The position numbers and the translations under genes are program-made. DNA of 64,000 nucleotides, from positions 15,644,001-15,708,000 of the forward strand of contig CM076140.1 in assembly GCA_038025085.1 (NCBI GenBank). Reading direction: 5' to 3'. The stretch comes from Tetragonia tetragonoides (taxonomy: Eukaryota; Streptophyta; Magnoliopsida; Caryophyllales; Aizoaceae). The notes beneath the pieces are model-generated. The model was given only the letters and a program-made list of their open reading frames with translations, had not been told where the DNA came from and did not search any database. Below are positions 34,301-46,815 of this stretch, piece after piece (the stretch's first letter is position 1; each line of letters starts with the position of its first letter).

Positions 34301-37300
34301 AGGAAAATCATTTAAGAACTCTTTATCCGTAAGTACTTCAGTAACCTAGTTTTGTAGTTGTACATCTGCTTTTGTTATCCTTCTGTCACAATTTTTGCAA
34401 CATACCACCTTATCCTCTGTATAAGGGTCTTCTCTGGAAAGTAAGTGTTAGTTACTGAACTTCTCTCATCCTTTACCTCCCTCAATTCTATATTATACCC
34501 TTGGTTTACTGGCTTATAGTATTAGATCGTTCTGGTCTGATTCAGCACAAGCAATTCTGGCATGCTTGTTTCCATTGACACCGACGTAGGAACTTAGCTG
34601 CCCAGATTTGTTGTATGTGTGACCCAGCAAAAAGATGATTGACAACATAATCTAATGATTGATTGGGCTGTACTAGTAGATGACTGATTAATGACATATC
34701 TGGCGCTTGCTGTGTTTAAAGGTATAAAAAATGAGAACATGAAATAATTGTATTTTTCCTTTTCATGTGTCAAAGTGTGACCATCGGGTGTCTGAAATTG
34801 ATACACTATTGTGGTGTGTCGGTCCTCAGCCTGCTGTCGTTCTTACTGTTTTGTGGTGCATTTTCTTATCATTTTATCTCTTGTGATATGTCTTTTGTTA
34901 CAGTTTTCTGTATTCTTATCGCAACATCTAGTGTCATCTATCGAGATGATGAATGAGTCACAGAGGACATGATAGTGCCTGGCAGGAAGGAAAGGATTTC
35001 ATACTTATTGCTCACCTGTAAATGAAGACCAGTTGTTGCTTAAAATTGCTGGGATTTATGTTATATATTCATTTCAGATTTCAGCTGTTAAGTGTTAACA
35101 AAGTTCTTTGTATATTTTATTTTATTTTTTTATGTTCTGGTGGTTATTGAATACTTACATAGTTATGAACAGATCTACCACAGAAGCCATTTATATTGAC
35201 ATGTTTGTTTGCAGATTGTGGTATCCGTCGTCATTAACCTTTGTGCAGAATCAATTTTATGGGACTGAAAGTTCTATATTGGCTGTTACTGAGGGGTGTC
35301 AGGTATGTATGTAGTTATGTACCTGAGTGAGCATTCTTATTAAGATCCCACTTCTTTTTAATGTAATATCTTTCATGATCTAAAACAACTGCAGCTGACA
35401 ATGTGGGATTTGAGAATAAAAGAAAATGGTGGATGCTTGAAACGAATATGTGGTTCACCCGGAGATGTTCTTTACGCTGCTTCTGTTTCTTCAACCGGTA
35501 ATATTGCAGTTGGTGGAGCGGACCGTACAGTTACAATTTATGATCCTCGGAGGTTAATTATTAGCTGATTTTGTGTTGAGTTACTATTGCATGTTTATTT
35601 TGCAAGTCATTAGTTATTAATTCAAAATAACATGTAGTACTGCCATATCAGATTCTATCCTTGTGTAGGGAATTTGTAGCTTTTCATGGTTGTCAATTGG
35701 AAATACTCTTGCCAACATGATAAGACAATGAATTAATGATATGCAGCTAAACAGGGTATTAGTTTTTGTGTATTTTTGTCATATTATTTCTTCTTTATGT
35801 ATGACTTAGGGCCTGTTATGCCTAGCTCCCATAATTTCAACTTCTCCCATATATTTGTTCTTGCCCACCCCATTTTCATCCACTCCACCTCCACCCCCAA
35901 CTTCTAGAAGTTGAAATAAAGCTAGAAGTGGAAGTGGAAGTGGAAGAAGCTACAAATTTTAACTTCTACTTCTACTCCAGTTGTAGCTTTATTTCAACTT
36001 CTTCGAAGTTGGAGATGGTGGGGGGAGTGGGTGAAAATGGGGTGAGCAAAACCAAATTTGGGAGAAGGAGAAGTTGGAAGAAGGTAAGCCAAACGGGCCC
36101 ATATATTATACAAGATGAAAATATAAAATATGTGACACATGTAACCTGCTTGCTCATACTAAATGTCCTTTCTTGTGGACAAGGACGTCAGATTGTCCAG
36201 CTTCTTAGGGATTCTAAGGTGTACAGAAGATGACTTGCCCACACTGCTTGAATCACAGAAGTTATTATATCAACCTTGCTGTAGATATATCTTGGACAAC
36301 TGTATAATTTAATGTATACTTCTGGTGCTGGAATCCTTTCATACTGCAGTTGGTGATGGAATGAAACCTAAGACATTAGCTATGAACAAAGTCACTCATC
36401 TTATTCAATTTGAACCCAAACATATATCGTCATTTCTTGCAGAAAAGTTCATAGAAGTGAAGGTTAATATTTTTGGACTGGCACAGGTGGACTGCAATAT
36501 CAAGATGGAGGCATTGCTCAAAGTATGAGGTCAGTTTCCAGTGGAGGCTTCTCTTTGCATTCTTTCTGTTTTATCATTGAGATTGATTTACATAATTTCG
36601 TTTTTAATATTTTTTACCCATGAACGTTTTTTGGTAAAAGAAATACAGAGAGTATTATCAACCTGTTATTGAAGACACCATACCCCAGGAAACAGCTTCT
36701 GCTTAGATTCGTGCCATTTGGAGCATCATAGTTGGCACATTCTAAAGGGTTGCTTCTGGGTTAATACTGCAGATTACAGGTCTTGCATTCTCATCAGTTC
36801 ACCCTGATTATATCTACATTCAAGGAGTTGACAATGAGGTGATTACTTGTATTCATTAACGTAGATGACTACGTTTTATTGTTTCTCTTACATGATATTA
36901 GGCGAGTTCAAGTTGCACACGCAAACGGCATTTGCTCTGTCACAACTCAAAACACTTTTATTGTTGCAGCTTGAAAACCACAATGCCTGGGTGGGGGTAG
37001 ACGGATATAAATAATTTTGTTTACTGCGATCCTGTGACATTTCAAATTATATTACATTTGGAATTATTTGCAGGTCCTGTGGATTTTATCACTCTCTGTG
37101 ATTCCTTTTTTTTCCCTCGTCTGCATTGGGTTTCAGTGGTTAAGTTCAGTACTATCTAGTGACATGAGAGTGCTATCTGCTTCTATTGCTCGCTACAATT
37201 GGATTGATGAAAAGCCCTTGTGCAGGTCTTTTGTGGACAGTGGAGCAAACTCACGAAGATCTTTTCCTTTAGAGGGGACTCAAATTGGCTTGGGTTCAGC

Positions 37301-38130
37301 AAGGTATTACGCTCCTTTCTCTGAGAAGATTCTGCTTTCCTTATGAAGTCATTCTGGACGGTTACACTTACTAATTTCTTCTTTGTGAATCAAGAAATTG
37401 GCAATCACTGACTCGTATTTTAAAGCACATTACTTTCAAGACATAAAGCTTTTCATCCTTCGTCTTGGGATTTTAAGCTCTTTTGAATTATCTATCTATT
37501 TTGAATGAGAGTCAACTTCTCAAGTACATCAACTGGTTAGCGGTAGGGCTACGTAGCCTCATATAGCTAGACCTTGTCAGACCTTTCCGAGATACGGGAT
37601 CATACTGGTGGTGGTTGTATACTTAAATCCAAATCGTCAACAAACAGTGTCTTTAGATTGTAGGGATAAGATTGTGTATAGTTGACCTAAGTCCGGTTTT
37701 TACATGTTATGGTAATATTGTTGAAATGGTGGTACAGGCTAAATTTCAGTCAATAGAAAATTTTACAATTTTAGCATCATGCACTGAGCTTTGTAATTTC
37801 CCAATGATATTGACAATTAGCTACATGATACACCCAGTTGCTGCAATGCAGTTTTTTCGATTTATAGATGTCCTACGAACAGCTCTTCCTCCTAGATTTG
37901 ACCGAGAAGGTTGGAAATTCTTGAAGCTCAAAGATGATATACCCCAGAATACATATCATGGTTCTGCAATCTCTTAGATATGTGAATACATTATATCTTG
38001 TCATCCAACTAATATACCTTCATCTGTTTGACAGTACCCTAACAGAGATGTTCTCGGAGGTTGGTGTGATTCAGGTAGCATCTTTATGGCTGATATTGTC
38101 GCTAAAAAGGATACATTACATCCAATGTAG
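25368..38130 (+). CDS. WD40-repeat protein, 13 exons, intact
   Basis: Exons, all GT-AG and frame-consistent: 25368-25466, 25566-25649, 26011-26061, 26189-26264, 27554-27631, 30243-30340, 34255-34328, 35215-35302, 35395-35552, 36487-36529, 36773-36838, 37226-37303, 38035-38130. They encode 362 residues from MLEAKGLWKAK to KKDTLHPM and a stop. Readable motifs: SIQPTRLALH, CPHRSEIQSIAL, LGSVDSFGHLIVAEL, GEGSWGGLSFSPSQWSM, LYPLWYPSSLTFVQN, LAVTEGCQLTMWDLR (a WD-type strand end), GGADRTVTIYDPRRW (a second), ITGLAFSSVHPDYIYIQGVD and GGWCDSGSIFMADIV. It is probably a single beta-propeller scaffold protein, with no enzyme motif. I recall close plant relatives annotated only as transducin/WD40 proteins; human WDR73 is similar in length, but orthology is not shown. 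The start is the first ATG after a GA-rich leader. The main uncertainty is exon 3, the shortest internal exon but one. Confidence 0.85.
27368..27429. repeat. 31-bp tandem duplication in intron 5 region
   Basis: Two adjacent copies of a 31-bp unit beginning GTGCAACTTGCAAGTAGTAG (27368-27398 and 27399-27429) with one mismatch. It lies in the intron between exons 4 and 5 of the WD40 gene. Confidence 0.85.
28382..28956 (+). mobile_element. LINE 3' fragment in a WD40 intron
   Basis: Broken frames read CLHLFVQCDFARSLWDRLFR (the zf-RVT C-terminal box), GQFLHVRFVQMGWQKESKLL, GGNSRVFSGAGKPADYVWDH and VVYLASLWAKVR. These are close to the LINE at 31084-31617. The 3' end is ...TTATCTAAAAACAAAA, the tail type shared with the other two LINE ends in this gene. 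It is on the same strand as the host gene, and the 5' boundary is uncertain. Confidence 0.75.
29755..29880 (+). mobile_element. tRNA-derived SINE-like sequence
   Basis: Begins GAGGGGTTAGCTCAGCTGGT, an A-box-like tRNA head, then ATCGAGTCCTC resembling a B box. It ends after ATGCTATCTAAAAGAG in an A run (29870-29880). A cloverleaf cannot be completed (no acceptor stem or T arm), so it is not a working tRNA gene. The TATCTAAAA ending resembles the LINE tails nearby, which could have supplied mobilisation. Confidence 0.5.
30640..30745 (-). mobile_element. SINE-like remnant
   Basis: On the minus strand GTCAGGGGTAAGGCTGCGTA followed by CATCAGACC is a motif shared by several plant SINE families. 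A comparable but weaker stretch is at 33890-33935. No boundaries or TSD were found. Confidence 0.4.
31084..31617 (+). mobile_element. LINE-C, very short 5'-truncated insertion with TSD
   Basis: Flanked by AGATTGCTTTGCTG (31070-31083 and 31618-31631), a 14-bp TSD, with an A tail at 31604-31617. The frame MMPDICALCRASSETAFHLF, FTCDYARCIWGRLFGFLG, LERNARVFNGVT and YLASLWARAAGAFRSYSI is the zf-RVT region and C terminus of a plant LINE ORF2. It is open for 126 codons, so the insertion is fairly young. It lies in intron 6 of the WD40 gene, same strand. Confidence 0.9.
31680..32949 (+). mobile_element. LINE-D, 5'-truncated LINE of the same family
   Basis: Broken frames read DFLWSGNGGQKTNHLVSCDR, VERIAMKNISLVG, LWHRIIRSKYGMHQNEWDVP, LSPRHEGLEVEFYSSADDSW, VRVFVWTLVLGRIKTNDVLQ and SYTITDVQRNWANLCL in several frames, followed by TTATTATCTAACAAAAAAAA at the 3' end (32930-32948). 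It is longer and more decayed than LINE-C and abuts LINE-C's right TSD at its left side. The 5' boundary and TSD are not resolved. Confidence 0.75.
32950..34254. other. Rest of WD40 intron 6
   Basis: No gene. A weak SINE-like motif lies at 33890-33935 (AACTAGGTAAGATGTATACA). Short open frames on both strands show no family features. Confidence 0.5.
35809..36100. mobile_element. MITE with GGCCCGTTTGGCY-type ends (copy 2), in a WD40 intron
   Basis: The left end is GGGCCTGTTATGCCTAGCTC, and the right end is GGTAAGCCAAACGGGCCC, with the expected inverted match. The body carries CCCACCCCATTTTCATCCAC and GGGTGAAAATGGGGTGAGC as facing repeats, plus two inverted AACTTCTAGAAGTTGAAATAAAGC-like cores. 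The flanks TTA and ATA do not match exactly. It belongs to the same family as 20818-21089 and lies in the intron between exons 9 and 10. Confidence 0.75.
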
Positions 38131-39224
38131 ACTTCTCCAATTTACGTACCTTACATCAAGTCAGAAGTTGCTTCTTAACCCGATAATGAGCGGATTGGAA
38201 TATTGCGTGGAAAAAAAATTGCTTATTTGTGTGTGCTCATTAGTTAGGTGTAGGTCCAGAATCCAGGTCGAAGTTAAAAACACAGATTTCGCCTACCGTG
38301 GAGTATTCTAGAGACTAACCCTAGAATAAAACTCATGTATTATTGTACTTATGTTAGGGTCATTAAAGTGAGGCCTACATTTTGTGTTTGTATAATTGAG
38401 ATGTATCGTCAGCTAAATATTTGATTCCTTAATAGCTGCCATGTATTTACCTGAGTCAATCTCAGCTAGTTTTGTACCTTGCACAGTTGCACCACTCTGA
38501 GGTTATAGTTATACAAACTGTCACTAGGGACTATTATGTTTTTATGGTTTTTATTTAGGGATTTTATTACTCTAACTGAATTAATTTTAATTCTCTCTTC
38601 AGATAAAGTTTGACTCATCTTTGCAATCAAAGCTCGATAAAATTTCACTAAGTAATACTTGGTTATAGAGATGACTTCACTTTGAATTAGCCTCATAAGA
38701 GACTTATTGGCTTCCCAAAAAGAAAAAACTATTACATTTGCCAAGAATTAATTCTGGGTCCAAGTTTTGCTGTTATCACTTTCCATAAAATAAAGTTCCA
38801 TATCGTTAGTAACTAATTTACTTTTAAATAAAGATTTTTATCTTTATTTTTTGAAGTCAAGATTGCATGGATCTTCTTGTATTTGTAAAAGTCAAGATGC
38901 GTGGATCTTGGCTTGTAGTTGCTCATTGTGGTGTGGACCTGTAGGTGGTCCATCGGTCTATCATAACTTCATAAGCCTACTCTAGGGCCCAGGGTTTAGA
39001 TGATCACTGGAGATCAAACTGATCACCAACAGCAAAGTCAAGCATAACCTTTTGTGCTTTAATTAATGTACGCACAATGGGCCACTAGGCCCACTAGCCT
39101 ACTTTGATTATGACATGATCTTTCAGCTCCCATGCCTTCAAGCCATGTATTAACAAGTTTGTTTTTTTTTTCAAAAAGAGGGATCAAGTGTATGGCGATT
39201 AAGTTACCCTGGTCCCTCGCTACG
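38131..39224. other. Downstream flank of the WD40 gene
   Basis: The first 300 bp probably include the 3' UTR (AATAAA-like ACCCTAGAATAAAACTC near 38320-38335 would fit a polyadenylation signal). The rest is AT-rich without a supported gene. Confidence 0.45.
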
Positions 39225-39575
39225 TTATGTTCAGATTTTCGTATTCAATGACAAACTTATCAGACTAATTGAACAACTAGCGCAAACACTAACTCGTCAA
39301 CATAGCACAAACAAAGTGCTAATATAGTTCCTAAAAGCCAGCAGACACAAGGCATTGAGAAAATGGCCGAATGGGGATTCGAATAGATCTTTGTGTTGCT
39401 CATGTTCGAACTTTCGTGTTCAACACCAATCATATCAGACTAATTGAACAATCACACAAACATTAACCCCGTCAACATAGCAACAATAAAAGGTTAGTAT
39501 AATTTTTAAAAAGTAACAGACACAAGACATGAGGAATGAAGATTCTAATGGAGCTTTGTGTTGCTCATGTTCTCT
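39225..39575. repeat. Imperfect tandem duplication, period about 165-180 bp
   Basis: Two neighbouring copies share TATCAGACTAATTGAACAA, GTCAACATAGCA, CAGACACAAG.CAT and CTTTGTGTTGCTCATGTT in the same order (about 39228-39407 and 39408-39574). There is no coding potential. The origin is unknown. Confidence 0.75.
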
Positions 39576-40441
39576 ATATAGGCTCATACCTCAGTAACTC
39601 AAGCATTCTAATAGAAAAGATTCAACAGCAATATAATATACTTTTGAAAGCTCAAAACTTTTCCCAAACCACCTCTTGCATCATTGCATGGAGAAAAGGA
39701 TACGAGGATCTTTAGTCACTAATCTCAAGCGATAGGTATCTTAGAGAGCACTTAATTGTCTTCCGTAATTTGCTCATCCAATTTTTAATCAATTGTTACA
39801 CACTTGTGAAGTTGTGATAATATTTTATGCCTATTTTATTTACTCCACACAATATTTATTCTTTATTTATTTTTTCCCTATAAGCTTGTTTAATTATTAC
39901 AGTATTTTTTTTTGAGAATCTTCCCTAAGCTTGTTTTAGATATCAGTTGAAAGGTTTTTGTCTGTCACACTCTTTGATTATATATTTTTATATATTAGCA
40001 AAGAGGAGACGTGTGAAAAGCTCCAAATCCACACGTTCAAGAATTGTCCCCACGTTGTAACATATCTACGTCTATAAGAACCATAAGTTTTAGGCTGACA
40101 TGGATTGAATTGTATTTAATGGAATAATAATTAAACACTACTATTATTTTTCATTTTCATCATATTATGATTTGATAGTTCATCTATATGCTTTGACATT
40201 ATTGTCGATATGTTTTTTTTTTTTTTTTTTGGTGAGAATTGTCGATAACTCGATATGTTAATAATATTGTGACTTCCCTAGCTAAAACCCAAGCTGACAT
40301 ACCAAACTATTTTGATACTCGTATCATTTTGATTTTAAATTCTATACCTCACTTCGCAACCAAAAAAAAAAAAAACTATTTAACTTTTTGAGGCCGCCTA
40401 CCTCTATAGTCAAGCATGACTACGTTAGCATCATGCTTGTT

Positions 40442-40605
40442 CATTGGCGGATCCACTCTTCACTGAGTGAATTCCGCCGAATCCGCTTGAATTTTTTTTA
40501 AAAAAGATCCTTTATAAATTAAAAATTTTCAATACAATAATTAAAAATTGTCCTATGTATTACAAAGGGTGAACCCACTTGACTTGATTTCTGCATCCGC
40601 CACTG
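40442..40605. mobile_element. Small hAT-type MITE (164 bp)
   Basis: Ends CATTGGCGGATCC and, reverse-complemented on the right, CAGTGGCGGATGCA. The flanks TGCTTGTT (40434-40441) and TGCTTATT (40606-40613) form an 8-bp TSD with one mismatch, the usual length for hAT elements. The interior is AT-rich and non-coding. Confidence 0.75.
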
Positions 40606-41778
40606 TGCTTATTTGAGGTGTTTTACCTGTTGAAGCAGCCTCATTTGAGTTTTTGTAATGTTTAACCTACAATAGAAAGGATATATTATTTTTTTTAAAA
40701 AAAGTTCGTTTCTTAATTTTATCTCTTGTACTAAATATATAAGGGACCCAAAATAATGAATGAAAAAAGTTTAATTTGTAATCCCCCTTTATTACAGAAA
40801 GTTCGGAAAAAAAAAGTTATTTTTCTAATTAGTGATAATATATGATTGATCAATATTTATGCTTTCTATACTCTTAAAGTTACCCAAGTATAGTTTTGAA
40901 ATAAATTATTATTTGACAACTGACAACTCCAAAGTTGAAATAGAATATCTAGAATCAAAGAGAAAAAAAAAATTCAAATAGAAGAATTTTCTAATTAGTC
41001 ACTTTCCTAACTGATATCCATATAAAAGAATATTCCAAACTATTTAGGCATAATGTTGATTTTTGTATTCCATCTCTTTTGTGGCGTGATGAAAGGGAAA
41101 TGCCTTCTCTACTATTGGATGTTAGAAAAGGCCAATTATCCAAAACCTGAAACTCATCCATTATTTTAATTTTATTCTTTTGTTAGTTATATATAGCATA
41201 ATGATATTGAGGCTCTTTGATCGTAGGGGAATGGAGAGATACTCTTTGGCTATAATAATAATTTTATTTTCTGCTGACTGCTGAACATATATCCTACTAG
41301 TGATGCAAGCACTGACAGCTCACCTGTATATGGTAATGTAGTACATTGTGTTGAATGTCCCATAAGGCCATAACAAAATAGGGACAAATAAATCATAATT
41401 TAATTACACCCTATATGTTTAGTGAAGTTAAAGATGCTGGGGGTGGGTTTATTATCCAAAGAAAGTATATGGAGGCTTTGATGATCAATTTACCCTTCCT
41501 ACTTCTGAAATGCAGTACTCCTATGTCCTCTCCCACTCATGGAGCATTGGAGCCTATAGGAAAGATTTTTATATGGCTCGGGATAAATGCTCGGCAATTT
41601 TTTTTGGCTATATCTATTATCTAATGGAGTAGTAGCTAATTTAGGCTCTCACATGCACATCTCACAAAATGAGTGTAGCCCACTTAAATTTATCCGTGAG
41701 AAAAGTGGTAATTATGAGAGGTGGGAGGATGGTCTTGTACCACCTAATTAGTGTAATTTCTAAGCCTATAGACATAAT
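40606..41778. other. Non-coding spacer
   Basis: AT-rich, with no supported gene. The short frame at 41415-41624 has no family signature. Confidence 0.5.
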
Positions 41779-41969
41779 GAGTGTTCTTTAAAGTTTATCC
41801 GGTCAGTTCAGTGATGATCTCGCGTTAATTCAGTGGTGTTCAATTTAGAAATATATATATATTTTTGTCACAAATCAAGTGTTTTCAATTCATTTAAATT
41901 TAATGCTTTGTACATTTTAGTTCATTGGTGTTCGGTTCAATTCATCGGTCAGCCCTAGAAAACACATTC
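41779..41969. mobile_element. Degenerate MITE of the GAACTGAACT-rich family
   Basis: The left end is GAGTGTTCTTTAAAGTTTAT, and the right end, reverse-complemented, is GAATGTGTTTTCTAGGGCT. Flanked by ATAAT on both sides (41774-41778 and 41970-41974). The interior has many TTCAGTTCA and TTCAATTCA strings, as in the two MITEs just downstream. Confidence 0.6.
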
Positions 41970-42036
41970 ATAATCAAACATTCGGAATGTACTATGGGAA
42001 TGTATGTTCCGTTATAATATGATCATGAATAGCTTA

Positions 42037-42319
42037 GGGTGCGTTTGTTAGAGTTTACACGGTCATTTCAGTTCAGTTCAGGTGATTTCAAATTCAACTA
42101 CATGATTTTCAGTTCAGTTCATGGTGCTGAGTTCAGAAACATAGTTTTTGTCTTACATATCAAGTTGTGTTCAATTCAGTTCAATTGTGTCCAGTTCAGT
42201 TCAGTTGTGTTCAATTCAGTTCAATTGTGTCCTGTTCAATTCAGTTTAGTTGTGTCCAGTATAGTGATGTTGAATTCAGTTTAATAATTCTGGTAAGTTC
42301 AGCTCTAACAAACGTGCCC
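42037..42319. mobile_element. PIF/Harbinger-like MITE of the GAACTGAACT-rich family (283 bp)
   Basis: Left TIR GGGTGCGTTTGTTAGAG, right TIR reverse-complemented GGGCACGTTTGTTAGAG, TSD TTA (42034-42036 and 42320-42322). The interior is built of TTCAGTTCAGTTGTGTTCAA-like units. Non-coding. The three related MITEs in this 2.6-kb stretch show clustering. Confidence 0.85.
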
Positions 42320-42927
42320 TTACCTAATGTTTAATTCATGTCCTAAAAATGTACTTTTCCTTTTGACAAAAAAAAAAATTAAAAATTTGCAACCTAATTG
42401 GGGTCAGGAAATTAAACGAGCTAGTAGAATTATTTTTTTTTTTTTTTTTTTTTGGGAGTGAATCATTTGATAATATTTAATCTAAACATGTTTAAAGCAT
42501 GCGCATTACTGTATGAGACTTTAAAAAAAAAAACGTTTTTTCCTGTGAGGAAAGGATTGGTCCAACATTTTTTAAATTTTTGTTTATTTTACTTGTTGGG
42601 GAAGGAAAAATAATTATTGTCAAAAGGTTAATTTATCAAACAATGGAGAGTACAGTATAAAAGTTAAAACTATAGATTGTTTGTTTAATTAGTTGGGGTA
42701 GTCTAGAATTATAAGTCAAATTTCAATTTAAAAGGTCGTACATGCACATAAGACAAAAGGCATCTAGTAAGCACCGACAATTCTGTCAGCTCGTTAATCT
42801 CGTATCCAATACTTTTTTAACAACGATACTTATCTACACATCTTCGATACTTGTTAGATGAATATTATCTTATAACTTATAAGACCTTTTAAAGAAAAAA
42901 AATCATGAATTATAAAAGTTATGTAAT

Positions 42928-42934
<7 letters not shown>

Positions 42935-42968
<34 letters not shown>
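42935..42968. repeat. (AT)n microsatellite
   Basis: About 16 TA units in AT-rich sequence. Confidence 0.9.
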
Positions 42969-42971
<3 letters not shown>

Positions 42972-43810
42972 TTATTATGTAATTCTTTGTTAAAGTTTTT
43001 TTTTAATAAAGTGAAGAGTGCTCTAAGTTATTTTAGATGGGGGAGTGAATAGAGTGACTCCAATTTCTAGCGATAACACAGATTTTTGAGACTAGAGAAC
43101 AATGATGAGAACAACGTTGTAGACGTTGTTCCTATGCAGCAAACTAAGCACAAAATAAAAGACTGAAAGTAAATAACACAAGCCTTAGCTTTTTGAAGGT
43201 GGAAAACCTCCTAGGCTCAATAGGAGTAAAAATAACGACCCAGTTATTTGGGATTTTGTCACACTACTTCTCTTATTACTAGAGCCAATACAGGATACAA
43301 CACAGTACCCTAACACACTATACACTGTTACTAATGTGCTGTCAATCCTTCCAAGTTACACACTGACCTGAAGGAAACTCTACGCTTTTTACTAAGCTAG
43401 AGCTATTATAGATTACCAGATTGTGTGTCCTATAACACGCTTCTTTAATAAGCAATAAGACTACAGAAAACTTATTATGCAATGACCAATCTAAGAAAGA
43501 CTCAAACTGACCAGAACAGAGAACAGGGTTGTTCAAGGTTGGACGACTTAACACTTTGCACAAATGATTCTGAACTCAATAATGCATCCAAAGCATAAGA
43601 GACAACTGAGTCTATCAAGAGCCTTATATAAGCAGGCGTAGAAGCTCAGTCCATCTAGGTTAAGGGTGCGTTCTTTAGAGCTGAACTTACCAGAACTGAA
43701 CTGAACTGAACTTAACCGAGCACCACTGAACTGTGTACTGAACTGAATCGAACACCACTGAACTGAACTGAACACCATTGAACTGATCTGGAACATAATA
43801 ATAATAATAA

Positions 43811-43811
<1 letters not shown>

Positions 43812-43892
<81 letters not shown>
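43812..43892. repeat. (ATT)n microsatellite
   Basis: About 27 ATT units, facing the AAT tract at 44108 as its complement. Confidence 0.95.
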
Positions 43893-44105
43893 TTGAAATA
43901 AATATTTTCGAACTATCTTTTGGGTGAACTGGTGAATAAATACTATTAGTATAACACTTGACTCGTTCTAGTTTGTCTGCAAAAAAATTTGTGTGGTTGT
44001 TATAATGATAATAATAATAGTAATAGTAAAGTAATTGTCATATTAATAATATCAATAGTAATGATAATAACAATAGTTAAAGTAGTAGTAGTAGTAGTAG
44101 TAGTA

Positions 44106-44278
<173 letters not shown>

Positions 44279-45205
44279 TGAACACCACTGAGCTGAACTG
44301 AATTGAACACCACTGAACTGAATTGAATAATACTGAACCGAGCCGTACTTATGTGTGACCACCCCTGAACTGAACTGAACTGAACTGACCGGAGAAGCTC
44401 TAAAGAACGCACCCTAAATCTTTGCAGAGGATAAGAGGTAGATTTTTCCAAAATATAGGATAGAGTTTAAGTAAAGAACAAAGACCTTTCCTTAACTCAA
44501 CCTAGACAATAAATCGTCCAAATTAATATAACAGAAAATCTTGGCCAGCTAGCAAGTGATTTATCAGAATATGATCTCTAAAAGATAATTATAAATATTC
44601 CAAAAGATAATTCACTTACTTAAACAATGTAAAGTTGGCCACTAAGTAAACTATTTTTCCAAGTGATGTCTTTTCAAAATATAATACTTTTCTGTTAAAA
44701 ATACGATTTTGCAATATTCAATTTTTCAGAATATTTTATATTTATTCAGAAGAAAATTTGCATGAAGTTCTAGAAAGATAATACACAAATATTCACAAAA
44801 AACAATAAATACAATATTATGCAAAACTCGTCCAGATACACAGCTAGAAGAAACAGGGTCCAAAGCGTTGTTCCCTTTGGTTCCTTCAAGTTCTAGTGCT
44901 GGTCATAGAGAACAGGGTTCACAAGGCTGTTCCCCTGTACTCATAGACGCATGCACTCAGTCATACACAACCTTGTTCCCTTGTCATGACCAATTTAGAC
45001 TCTTGCTAACTAGTCAAGCATAATACACAAAGACTATAAGTAAAAATACTTAACTACATTACATAGTCTTCATGTCTTGAAAGGATCTAAGCATCATGAG
45101 CAATCACGCATCAAGCGTTTCAACTTCTTGCATCTTTAAGTAAACCTGTCATCATTGTTAGTTTAACGAAGATAATGACACTTTGTTTGTTATCATCAAA
45201 ACTAG

Positions 45206-46815
45206 GAACCCAAAATAAAATTCTCTATTTTGAGATATACTATATTACTTTATTTTCTAATATTTAGGTTTAAAAAGTAAAAATTTGTCATGTCGCATAT
45301 CCCATATTTTTTAAAGATCATATTTTTGTATCCGTATTAGGATATACTATGGTGTGGGTGCATGTAAGATTTTACGAGTATTCTTATAAGGTGAGGTGCA
45401 TGTAAGATTTTAAGGACGTCGATGGATATGTCCTACAAACATTTTGTTTATCATGAACAGATTCAACTTCAAAGCTTACGTTTCAATATGAGCCAGTAGA
45501 ATATCAGTGATCGTATGCTTTTGTTAGTTGGAAGTTGGAACTTTATTACTTTACCTTGGGTTTTGCTACTAAAAGTTGACACATTCTTTCTTTTTTTTTC
45601 TTGTATGCAATTCTCCAAAGAAAACCTCTCTTTTCTTACGCATTAAGTCTACATACTTTCTTTAACTAAACACAAAACGAAAAAGTTGCATACAAGGAAA
45701 AAAAAATATTGTTCTTAAGTGTATATATCAAGAGAACTGAAGTACGAGTACCAGCCAAAATTGTATCTTAAGAATTGTTTCAAAAATAAATAAATTGTAT
45801 CTTAAGAACAGTGTGAATTCTGACAGCAAAATTCATACAGAATAATGAGCTTTGTTAATTTATTATTATTTTTATTACAGTGCAAAGCATTAATAAGTAG
45901 ACGACCGTTCTCTCGCTTTATAAAAGTCTCTAATGACTTCGAGTTTTGTTCTTTCTAACGGAATGGTATAAAATGACGGGGAACGAGATAATGCGGAGGG
46001 TGAGTAATAAGAAAGAAAAAAATGAAAAAAAAAAACGCCGCTGAAAGGAAACAATTATTGAACTTCAATTTTGTTGAGTGATTTTCAGGTTGAAAAGAAT
46101 ACTACCTTAAACACAAAACAAATTGGGTTTTCTGTTTATTTATATTTTTTGAATCATCACAAATTCACAACTGGTTAACTAATTAATTAAACTAGCATGC
46201 ATGCTCGTGCGATGTACGGGATATTTCATTCTTTTTTGGGTTTTTTTTTTAAATTTAATATTTTCTTATGAGTTGTCTTGCTTCTAACTTTATTGTAAAA
46301 ATTTCTTTCTCCTTTTTGGTGCTAATTTTGTGATTAACTGGTAAATAAAACTAAAACAACACCAAGGCAAGATTTGGAGAGGTTCATACGTAGCCTGACT
46401 CTTAATTTATTTAGGAAAAATATTAAAATTTTGGGGGGAGGGATGCCCTCAAGTCATGGTAATAGTCATCCACTGTTCGTGTATTAGCCTTTGATAAATA
46501 AAATTAAAAAAAAAAAGAAAAAGAAAAAGAAAAAGAAAAAGAAGTCATTCATTAGCTTGTGTTACCTCTGTAAAAGTTAGAGGTATCTACCCCTATATGA
46601 CATTGTTTGTTGCATTGTAGTTCTACTTATTATGATTAGTCATACTATAAACATTAATCTATATTTGACCGAGTGCTTTGAAAACGATTATTAGCCTTTT
46701 ATTAACAAACTTGAGAATACTCTGTTATAAAGTTCTTCTACCAAAGATTATCATAGTAGACAATAGATCGAAATAAACTAAGTACATCAAAAATATATTG
46801 AACAAAATCAGGGTG
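45206..46815. other. Non-coding spacer
   Basis: AT-rich, with no supported gene. It contains a short (AAAAAG)n tract at about 46507-46540. Confidence 0.5.

Noticed and set aside
37490..37690. SINE-like sequence between the last two exons of the WD40 gene
   Set aside because: The stretch with CTTGTCAGACCTTTCCGAGA looks vaguely SINE-like, but no A box, B box or tail could be fixed.
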